From the NCBI GenBank assembly GCA_031276175.1, contig JAISNP010000021.1, forward strand, positions 1 to 64,000: a stretch of 64,000 bases of DNA, given 5' to 3'. Shown here one piece after another: positions 54,696-61,676 of the stretch (its first letter is position 1; every line of letters begins with the position of its first letter). The notes beneath the pieces are model-generated. The model saw only the letters and a program-made list of their open reading frames with translations. It did no database searches and had not been told where the DNA came from. This DNA comes from Tannerella sp. (GTDB taxonomy: Bacteria; Bacteroidota; Bacteroidia; Bacteroidales; Tannerellaceae). Both the position numbers and the translations under genes were made by a program.

Positions 54696-55640
54696 TTACT
54701 TCACGAACGGGGCTTTCAGCAGATAGTCGGCACAGCCTTTTACGCCTTCGAACTGCGTTATGTTTTTCACGCCTTCCAGTTCGACGAAAAAGTCTTCGAT
54801 GCCGTTGGCATAGGCCTGTTTGAAGATGTTTTCGAAATTCATCATGCCCGACTGCCCCAGCACGGCGCGGTCTTTAATGTGAAGTATACGGATCCGGTCG
54901 GGATATTGTTTCAGGTATTCGAGCGGGTCGAACTGCCCCATAACCGTCCAGTATACGTCCATCTGGAAAACGACCAGCGCGGGGTCGGTGTCTTTCAGGA
55001 AGAGGTCGTAGATGACTTTCGCTTCTTTCGGTACGTTGTGACGTCCGAACACGGCCTTTTCGCCTTTCGGCACTACGCGGGCATATTCGAGGTCGTGGTT
55101 ATGATAGCCGAACCGGAGGCCTGCCGCTTTGGCTATTTCTCCCGCATGATTGAATATTTCGCAGACGAAGGCTACTTCTTCGATGCTGCGCGTCGTGGGC
55201 TGACCGGGCTGGACGAGATATTTTACTCCCAGTTTGGCGTGGTTGTCCGCCGTCTTTTTCCAGTATTCGGCAATTTCCGCTTTGTTACTCTGCGTGTATT
55301 CGCTCATGGGCGGATTTACATGCGAACTTACGATTTTCAATCCGGCATCTTCGGCCATCTTTTTAAATTCAAGCATGTCCACGCCATTTATTTTGCCGTC
55401 GCGGTATCCGGCAAGTTCGATGGTGGAATATCCCATCTGCCCGATTTTCTTCAGGCCGCCTGCCACATCTTTGTACAGTTCGCCTCCCAAAGAATAAATC
55501 TGAAGGCCAAAACTCTTGGCTGCTTTTCGTTCCGATACGGCCGGATTGCCTGCCGCGTGCGCCGAACCCGATTTGCCGGACAGCAGTCCGCCGACGGTGA
55601 GGATTGAAGCGCTTCTCAAAAAATCTCTTCTGTTTGTCAT
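54696..55640 (-). CDS. Sugar phosphate isomerase/epimerase family protein, Tat-exported
   Basis: The 314-residue TIM-barrel protein of the xylose-isomerase-like/AP endonuclease 2 superfamily carries a Tat-type signal (NRRDFLRSASILTVGGLLSG). The barrel shows LQIYSLG, GYSTIELAGY, FGYHNHDLEYAR (likely metal-binding His/Asp), FQMDVYWTVMG and RILHIKDRAV. Such proteins isomerise or epimerise sugars, including oxidised intermediates in Bacteroidales. The substrate is unknown. No sugar genes are adjacent, and the gene has its own promoter and terminator. Confidence 0.85.
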   Translation of the reverse strand: MTNRRDFLRSASILTVGGLLSGKSGSAHAAGNPAVSERKAAKSFGLQIYSLGGELYKDVAGGLKKIGQMGYSTIELAGYRDGKINGVDMLEFKKMAEDAGLKIVSSHVNPPMSEYTQSNKAEIAEYWKKTADNHAKLGVKYLVQPGQPTTRSIEEVAFVCEIFNHAGEIAKAAGLRFGYHNHDLEYARVVPKGEKAVFGRHNVPKEAKVIYDLFLKDTDPALVVFQMDVYWTVMGQFDPLEYLKQYPDRIRILHIKDRAVLGQSGMMNFENIFKQAYANGIEDFFVELEGVKNITQFEGVKGCADYLLKAPFVK

Positions 55641-55691
55641 AGTGTAAATCTAATTTTTAAGTTGATGAAAAATTGTTCTATAATTGTGCCG

Positions 55692-55699
55692 CAAAAATA
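55692..55699 (-). promoter_or_regulatory. Promoter -7 box of the sugar isomerase-like gene
   Basis: On the minus strand this is TATTTTTG, about 50 bp before the ATG. No -33 TTTG was found. Confidence 0.5.
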
Positions 55700-55773
55700 C
55701 TGATTAATATGCACTGTTTGCCTTTTACAGGGCGGGCGTTTCGTCAAAAATCCATAATAAAATCGGTTTGTCG

Positions 55774-55890
55774 CTAAATATTATATTTTTCGATTTCTTC
55801 CCGCAGGCGTTCGGCGAGACAGGCGTTTCCGTCTTTCAAAGTCCGGTAAATCAGAACGGCATCCTGTTTGTACCGGGCGACACGTTCTCA
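55774..55890 (-). pseudogene. 3' tail of an unknown gene
   Basis: The minus-strand frame ends at a stop at 55774 and reads ERVARYKQDAVLIYRTLKDG, then NACLAERLREEIEKYNI. The composition is protein-like, but a stop codon lies just upstream next to the inverted repeat at 55906-55940, and no start exists. I do not recognise the family. Confidence 0.35.
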
Positions 55891-55905
55891 AATACATGCC
55901 TGCGG

Positions 55906-55940
55906 TAAGTTCAATTAGTAAATGCCACTAATTGAACTTA
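55906..55940. repeat. Perfect 14-bp inverted repeat
   Basis: TAAGTTCAATTAGT (55906-55919), 7-bp loop, ACTAATTGAACTTA (55927-55940). Outside it, TCTCAAA (55886-55892) faces TTTGAGA (55944-55950), giving a second, outer stem. There is no T run, so it is not a standard terminator. Confidence 0.85.
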
Positions 55941-56019
55941 TCTTTTGAGACAACCCCGGTATTTCGGTTAATCGAAAAAGAAAGACAGTTACTCCGTGTA
56001 CCGAAGTCTGTCCGTTTTT

Positions 56020-56343
56020 TTATTCCTTTTTCCTCATTGCCACCGATGTATACAGTTGCAACAAAGCGGCAATCAGCAAAAACACAACCCATTCATTTCG
56101 CAACATAAACATGAAAACGGAAGCCGCCACCATCAATATTCCGGCAAATACGTTCATCCGGTTCAAACGCCGCACGCGAAAATGCGGCTCGTACGGAAGG
56201 AACATGTAACAAACGGTTATTCCCGCCGACCCTGCGGCAAAAAGATACGGTGCATATATCCAATAACCTGCGTATGCAACGGCGCCTGTCAAAACAAATA
56301 TGCTTGAGAGGACAAACAGTGAGGTTCTTGTCTGTTGATTCAC
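56020..56343 (-). CDS. Small integral membrane protein
   Basis: The protein of 107 residues has about four hydrophobic helices (residues ~8-30, ~31-48, ~62-80, ~84-100). A basic loop (FRVRRLNR) lies in the middle and a basic end (MRKKE). Its start overlaps the stop of the DivIC/FtsB-like gene upstream by ATGA. This arrangement suggests a cell-envelope role, but no family was recognised with certainty. Confidence 0.65.
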   Translation of the reverse strand: MNQQTRTSLFVLSSIFVLTGAVAYAGYWIYAPYLFAAGSAGITVCYMFLPYEPHFRVRRLNRMNVFAGILMVAASVFMFMLRNEWVVFLLIAALLQLYTSVAMRKKE

Positions 56344-56645
56344 TTTTCTACAATAATAAAAATATCTTCGTCGGGTTTCTTCATATAAAATTCTTCGCGC
56401 GCATAACGTTCCAGATGCTCCTTGTTTGCCTGAAAATCATCAAATTTATTTTGATTCACTTCAATCTTTTTCCCGTAATGCCGTATTTCTTTTTCCAAAT
56501 CGCGAATTTTATTATCGTACTTGCAGCGCACGAACAGATTGCTGTCTCCTACCACAAACGTAAGCACAATAAATACACCTATTACCAGCCAAGACTTTTT
56601 CAACCGGCGAAAATACTTATAAAGAAAGTCAACTATTTGCGACAT
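56340..56645 (-). CDS. DivIC/FtsB-like septum formation protein
   Basis: This short bitopic division protein of 101 residues has one membrane helix (LVIGVFIVLTFVVGDSNLFV, ~20-38) and an extracytoplasmic coiled coil (KIRDLEKEIRHYGKKIEVNQ), then EHLERYAREEFYMKKPDEDI, the typical end of FtsB/DivIC (septum initiator) proteins. It would link FtsL and FtsQ-like partners. The start at 56645 fits the promoter at 56667-56674. It is divergent from dnaX. Confidence 0.85.
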   Translation of the reverse strand: MSQIVDFLYKYFRRLKKSWLVIGVFIVLTFVVGDSNLFVRCKYDNKIRDLEKEIRHYGKKIEVNQNKFDDFQANKEHLERYAREEFYMKKPDEDIFIIVEK

Positions 56646-56666
56646 AATCCATTTCAATGTTTCGCG

Positions 56667-56674
56667 CAAAAGTA
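56667..56674 (-). promoter_or_regulatory. Promoter -7 box of the DivIC/FtsB-like gene
   Basis: On the minus strand this is TACTTTTG. It lies 13 bp from the opposite dnaX box at 56688-56695. Confidence 0.6.
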
Positions 56675-56687
56675 CGAAAAAAATTAT

Positions 56688-56695
56688 TATCTTTG
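56688..56695 (+). promoter_or_regulatory. Promoter -7 box of dnaX
   Basis: TATCTTTG matches TAnnTTTG; the ATG follows 17 bp later at 56713. Confidence 0.65.
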
Positions 56696-56712
56696 CCCGC
56701 AGTAAAAAAATT

Positions 56713-58422
56713 ATGGACAATTATATTGTTTCTGCAAGAAAATACCGCCCGTCGACATTCAATAGCGTAGTGGGGCAAAAATCGTTGACAACCACATTGA
56801 AAAATGCTATTTTAAAGAACAAACTGTCACACGCCTATCTCTTCTGCGGGCCTCGCGGAGTGGGTAAAACGTCGTGTGCCCGTATCTTTGCGAAAACGAT
56901 TAACTGCATGAATCTCGGCGAAAACGGCGAAGCCTGCAACGAGTGTGAATCGTGTTTGTCGTTCAACGAACAGCGCTCGCTCAATATCCACGAATTGGAT
57001 GCGGCATCGCACAACTCGGTAGACGACATGCGCTCGCTGACGGACAAGGTACGAATCTCGCCGCAATTCGGGAAATACAGTATATATATTATTGACGAAG
57101 TGCACATGCTTAGTTCGAGCGCGTTCAACGCTTTCCTGAAAACGCTTGAAGAACCGCCCACGCACGCCATCTTCATTCTCGCAACAACGGAAAAGTACAA
57201 ACTGCCGGCAACAATACTTTCGCGATGCCAGATATACGACTTTGCACGTATCACCGTGGCGGATATTGTTGAACATTTGCAATTTGTCGCCTCGCAGGAA
57301 GAAGTATCCGTCGAGCCGGAAGCATTGAACGTCATCGCCCGGAAAGTCGACGGAGGTATGAGGGATGCGCTCTCCGTCTTCGACCAGATAGTCAGCTATT
57401 CGGGAGGGAACATCACGTATCAGTCCGTGATAGATAACCTGAATATGCTTGATTACGACTACTATTTTCGTATCACGGACGTCATACTGAAAGGAGAAAC
57501 ACTCAACTGTATGTTGCTGCTCAATGAAATATTGAGAAAAGGATTTGACGGGCAGGATATTATTAACGGACTTGCATCGCATTTCCGAGACTTGCTCGTG
57601 TGCCGGGACGAAAAGACGCTCGTCCTCTTCGAGATGGGCGCATCCATTCGCGAGCGCTACGGAAAGATGGCGAAGCAATGCTCAGAACAATTCCTGTATC
57701 AGGCCATTGCATTAGCCAACGATTGCGACCTGAAGTATCAAGAAAGTCACAATAAACGGTTATTGCTGGAACTGACATTGATTCGGCTTTGCCAACTGAC
57801 GGAAATCGGCATCCCACAATCGGAAGAAAAAAAAAAGCGGATAAACCCTTTAGTTGATGTGAGGGAAACTTCGGTTCCGCCTCCTCCCGTCGAAACGACC
57901 ACAAATGTCTCTGAAAGCAAAAAAACGGCGGAACCGGTTGCGTATGCACTTTCGGGCGCCGTGAGTCGTCCTCCCAGAAGCACATCCATCGGTAAACTTG
58001 CAGTCAACGAACCGAAAGTGGTCTATCAGTCTGCTGAAAAGAAAAACGAATCCGGCGAAACGCCTTTCGGTATAGAAGAATTAACTCGCTGTTGGGAGGA
58101 ATACGCCGAAAAAATCTCCGAACAAAAAGGACATCTAAAAAATACGATGATGAACTGCAAACCTGTGCTGAAGGATAATTTCCGGTTCGAAATCGTCGTG
58201 TACAACCCCGTCCAGAAAGACGAATTACTGAACGAAAGCGTCGAGATACTGAAAGCATTACGTACGCAACTGAAAAATACCCGAATACAGTTCACCGTCT
58301 TCATCGACGAAAAAAACGAAAAAAAACTGGCTTATACGCACACGGAAAAATTCGACCATCTCAACAATATGAACAATTTATTGTCTGTGCTTAAAGAAGA
58401 ATTTGACCTGACAATCGATTAA
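56713..58422 (+). CDS. dnaX: DNA polymerase III subunit gamma/tau
   Basis: The 569-residue clamp-loader ATPase has Walker A GPRGVGKTSCARIFAKTINC (residues ~44-63), four Cys of the zinc module (INCMNLGENGEACNECESCL), Walker B IYIIDEVHMLSS and the sensor/SRC motif ILATTEKYKLPATILSRCQI. Domain III follows to ~residue 370. The variable C-terminal part (~370-569) is a linker and a weakly conserved tau-like end. No programmed frameshift site was identified, although an A-run (AAGAAAAAAAAAAG, 57825-57838) lies near the start of the linker and could give a shorter gamma form. Its neighbour downstream, lon, is convergent with an 11-bp gap. Confidence 0.95.
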   Translation: MDNYIVSARKYRPSTFNSVVGQKSLTTTLKNAILKNKLSHAYLFCGPRGVGKTSCARIFAKTINCMNLGENGEACNECESCLSFNEQRSLNIHELDAASHNSVDDMRSLTDKVRISPQFGKYSIYIIDEVHMLSSSAFNAFLKTLEEPPTHAIFILATTEKYKLPATILSRCQIYDFARITVADIVEHLQFVASQEEVSVEPEALNVIARKVDGGMRDALSVFDQIVSYSGGNITYQSVIDNLNMLDYDYYFRITDVILKGETLNCMLLLNEILRKGFDGQDIINGLASHFRDLLVCRDEKTLVLFEMGASIRERYGKMAKQCSEQFLYQAIALANDCDLKYQESHNKRLLLELTLIRLCQLTEIGIPQSEEKKKRINPLVDVRETSVPPPPVETTTNVSESKKTAEPVAYALSGAVSRPPRSTSIGKLAVNEPKVVYQSAEKKNESGETPFGIEELTRCWEEYAEKISEQKGHLKNTMMNCKPVLKDNFRFEIVVYNPVQKDELLNESVEILKALRTQLKNTRIQFTVFIDEKNEKKLAYTHTEKFDHLNNMNNLLSVLKEEFDLTID

Positions 58423-58433
58423 ACGCCGACACG

Positions 58434-60902
58434 TCAACCGAAAAGCGGATGTTCTACTTTTTCATCCAGCAACGCCAGCCCGATGACTTCGGCAATATCT
58501 TTCACATAGTGAAAAACAAGCCCTTCCAGATATATGGCTTTTATATCATCCACATCCTTGCGGTTTTCTTCCGACAGGATAATTTCCTTGATTCCGGCGC
58601 GCTTGGCTGCAAGGATTTTCTCCTTAATCCCGCCTACGGGGAGGACTTTACCCCGCAAGGTGATCTCGCCTGTCATGGCAAGATTGCTGCGGACTTTTCG
58701 CTGTGTGAAAATGGAAGCCAGCGACGTAACCATAGTAATTCCCGCGCTCGGACCGTCTTTGGGAATAGCGCCTTCAGGCACATGAATATGCACATTCCAG
58801 TTCTCGAAACAGTCTTCGCCGATGCCCAATTGTGCGGCATGTGCATGTACATATTCCAGTGCCAAAACGGCAGACTCTTTCATGACTTCACCCAGATTTC
58901 CCGTAATTGTCAACTTCGAATTTTTGCTTTTACTCAGACTTGATTCGACAAAAAGAATCTCACCTCCTACTGCCGTCCACGCCAAACCCGTCACTACGCC
59001 GGCGTATTGGTTTCCTTGATATTTATCTCGCGTATACTCCGCAACGCCAAGAAGTTCCTGCAAATTATCAACATGAATGACTTCGGGAATCGCTTCATCG
59101 GCCGCAAGTTTGCGCGCCAACTTGCGCATGATTTTGGCAATCTTCTTCTCCAACTCCCGGACACCGCTCTCGCGCGTGTAGGATTCAACTATTTCACGAA
59201 CGGCCTTACGGTGAAACTTCACCCTGTTACGTGAAATGCCATGCGCATCCATTTGTTTGGGGATAAGATGCTTGACCGCTATCTCTGTTTTTTCTTCGAT
59301 AATGTATCCACTGACTTCAATTAATTCCATACGGTCCAGCAAAGGCTGTGAAATCGTAGCCAAGTTATTGGCCGTTGCAACAAACAGCACTTTGCTCAAA
59401 TCGTAATCCATATCAAGATAATTGTCATGAAACGCACTGTTTTGCTCCGGATCAAGAACTTCGAGCAAGGCTGAAGCAGGATCGCCCTTGAAATCATTTC
59501 CGACTTTGTCTATCTCGTCCAAGATAAAAACAGGGTTCGAGGCGCCTGCCTTTTGCATACTCTGAATAATGCGTCCGGCCATCGCGCCGATGTAAGTTCT
59601 TCTGTGTCCACGTATCTCCGCCTCATCGTGCAAACCACCCAACGAAACGCGCACGTATTTTCTGTTCAACGCCTCGGCAATCGATTTTCCCAGCGACGTC
59701 TTGCCAACTCCCGGAGGGCCATACAGACACAGTATCGGCGAACGCAAATCATTCTTTAATTTCAGCACGGCAAGATGCTCAATAATACGTTCTTTCACTT
59801 TCTCCATGCCGTAATGGTCCCGGTCTAAAATTCGTTGCGCACGATTCAGGTTAAAATTATCTTTGCTGTATTCATTCCACGGAAGCGATATAATCGTTTG
59901 TATATACTGAAATTGCATGGAATAATCAGGCGATTGGGGATGCAGCCTCTCCAGTTTGCTCAATTCTTTTCCGAAGACTTCTGCCGTCTCTTTCGACCAT
60001 TTTTTCTTGGTCGCTTTCTCACGAAAAGATTTGATTTCTATATCATTGATGTTCCCTCCCAATTCCTCCTGAATGGCTTTGATTTGCTGTTGCAGGAAAT
60101 ACTCCTTCTGCTGCTTGTCTATATCCTCATGGGTTTTCATTTGAATGGAAGCTTTCAATTCAATCAACTGATACTCGCGATTCAACAGAAACAACAGATT
60201 GTACGCGCGATCTTTCAGGTCGTTAACGCCCAACAGTTCCTGCCTTTCCGTCGATTGGGAAATAAGATTGCAACACGAGAAATTAACCAGATAGAGCTGA
60301 TTACGATTGTTCCGTATCGAAAAAATCAAATCTTTCGGAGGATCGCCGGACACGATAAGCATTTTGATTGTAAGATCTTTAATCGTCGAAAGCAATGCTT
60401 CAAATTCGCGGTCGTTCTTCTTCGGAAACTTATCTTCCATCAGCGAAATACGCCCAACCATAAAAGGTTCCGTTTCCGTCAACTCATGCAGCAGGAACCT
60501 TTTCTTGCCCTGTATAATCACTGTCGTCGAGCCGTCCGGCAACTCCAATACGCGAAGGATTTCCGCCACCACGCCAATATTGTACATATCGGAAAAAGCC
60601 GGGTCTTCCGTTTCGGTCTCTTTCTGGCAAATCACGCCAATCATCAGTTTGCGATGGGTGGCTTCCCTGATCAGTCGCATTGATTTGGCACGCCCTATTA
60701 TCACCGGCATAGCCACTCCGGGAAACAAAACCATATTGCGCAAAGGCAGAATGGGCAATTCTTCTCCCACCTTTTCAATGCCTTCCAAAAAATCATCATC
60801 CTTGTCACATTCCATCAAAACAGGCATGACGATACCCACCGAATCATTTATATCATCAAAATTATTATTCAGATACAATTTCCCAACTCTTTTTCTGTCC
60901 AT
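58434..60902 (-). CDS. lon: ATP-dependent protease Lon
   Basis: This 822-residue cytoplasmic AAA+ serine protease degrades misfolded and regulatory proteins. The N-terminal substrate domain ([20 protein letters not shown]) is followed by the coiled coil. The ATPase has Walker [19 protein letters not shown] and Walker [12 protein letters not shown]. The protease domain has the catalytic Ser in [11 protein letters not shown] and the Lys in [20 protein letters not shown]. Length is normal. It has its own promoter at 60930-60937. Confidence 0.97.
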   Translation of the reverse strand: MDRKRVGKLYLNNNFDDINDSVGIVMPVLMECDKDDDFLEGIEKVGEELPILPLRNMVLFPGVAMPVIIGRAKSMRLIREATHRKLMIGVICQKETETEDPAFSDMYNIGVVAEILRVLELPDGSTTVIIQGKKRFLLHELTETEPFMVGRISLMEDKFPKKNDREFEALLSTIKDLTIKMLIVSGDPPKDLIFSIRNNRNQLYLVNFSCCNLISQSTERQELLGVNDLKDRAYNLLFLLNREYQLIELKASIQMKTHEDIDKQQKEYFLQQQIKAIQEELGGNINDIEIKSFREKATKKKWSKETAEVFGKELSKLERLHPQSPDYSMQFQYIQTIISLPWNEYSKDNFNLNRAQRILDRDHYGMEKVKERIIEHLAVLKLKNDLRSPILCLYGPPGVGKTSLGKSIAEALNRKYVRVSLGGLHDEAEIRGHRRTYIGAMAGRIIQSMQKAGASNPVFILDEIDKVGNDFKGDPASALLEVLDPEQNSAFHDNYLDMDYDLSKVLFVATANNLATISQPLLDRMELIEVSGYIIEEKTEIAVKHLIPKQMDAHGISRNRVKFHRKAVREIVESYTRESGVRELEKKIAKIMRKLARKLAADEAIPEVIHVDNLQELLGVAEYTRDKYQGNQYAGVVTGLAWTAVGGEILFVESSLSKSKNSKLTITGNLGEVMKESAVLALEYVHAHAAQLGIGEDCFENWNVHIHVPEGAIPKDGPSAGITMVTSLASIFTQRKVRSNLAMTGEITLRGKVLPVGGIKEKILAAKRAGIKEIILSEENRKDVDDIKAIYLEGLVFHYVKDIAEVIGLALLDEKVEHPLFG

Positions 60903-60929
60903 ATGGAATATACCTTACAAATTAAATGC

Positions 60930-60937
60930 CAAAGTTA
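60930..60937 (-). promoter_or_regulatory. Promoter -7 box of lon
   Basis: On the minus strand this is TAACTTTG, a TAnnTTTG match 28 bp before the ATG. CAAG at 60956-60959 is a weak -33. Confidence 0.6.
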
Positions 60938-60990
60938 CAACTTTTGCAGAAAAACAAGCTATACGCGGCATCCGGGACAAATGCACGAAA

Positions 60991-61110
60991 TTATACTTTG
61001 CGCAGCAGATAATCTCCTGCCTTGAGATTCTGCAACTCGAAGCGTCCGGAATCTTCGGTCGCTGTAACCGCGCTTTTTCGTCTGCCGCTCCCGTTTCCAC
61101 TTTTTTGCAA
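60991..61110 (-). pseudogene. Fragment of a carboxypeptidase-regulatory-like domain
   Basis: The minus-strand frame of about 40 codons ending at 60991 reads SAVTATEDSGRFELQNLKAG, then DYLLRKV and a stop. This fits a strand-turn-strand of the beta-sandwich domain found at the N-terminus of TonB receptors. A stop lies upstream. It is probably debris of such a gene. Confidence 0.4.
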
Positions 61111-61265
61111 ATAATTTTATACTGTTGTTCAAAACGAGTCGCAAGAATAGCAATAAGAAATTAAACAGGCGGTTTTTTTGTCTATTTTGCAGCGAATAAT
61201 GATTAGAGATAGATTTTATTTACAAAAACAAGCCTTTTATTTACGCCGACAGCCGGATTACGGTC

Positions 61266-61610
61266 GGCAATAACCGAGTTATGTACGGCAATAACCGGAT
61301 TATTTACGGCAATAAATGAGTTATGTATGGCAATAACCGGGTTATTTACGGCAATAAATGAATTATGTACGGCAATAACCGAATTATGTACGGCAATAAA
61401 TGAGTTATTGCCGGCAATAACCGGGTTATTTACGGCAATAAATGAATTATGTACGGCAATAACCAAGTTATTTACGGCAATAAATGAGTTATTGCCGACC
61501 GTAACCGAATTATTTACGGCAATAAATGAGTTATTGCCGACCATAAATGAATTATTGCCGACCGTAACCGAGTTATTGTCGACCGTAAATGAAATATTGT
61601 CGTGCCGGTA
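61266..61610. repeat. 21-bp tandem array 5 (GGCAATAA units), 16 units
   Basis: GGCAATAA or a variant recurs at 61266, 61287, 61308 and so on to 61581, always 21 bp apart, with partial units at both ends. Palindromic parts include ATAACCGGGTTAT and TTATTGCCGGCAATAA. Units alternate ATAACCG and ATAAATG. The array lies 67 bp beyond the stop of the helicase gene. Its + frame encodes a heptad like LPAITGL/FTAINEL, similar to the + frame of array 4 (LPAITGI). Confidence 0.95.
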
Positions 61611-61676
61611 ACAGGCAGGCATATATTTTTGTCTCGCCGGTGCGAGATGCGTTTTCCCGCCGGATTACATGATTTG

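Noticed and set aside
57825..57838. Programmed frameshift site in dnaX
   Set aside because: An A-run is present near the linker, but the usual slippery heptamer plus hairpin pattern could not be confirmed.
61203..61622. Minus-strand frame of 139 codons of NN-V-rich heptads
   Set aside because: It lies almost wholly in array 5 and is explained by the 21-bp period.
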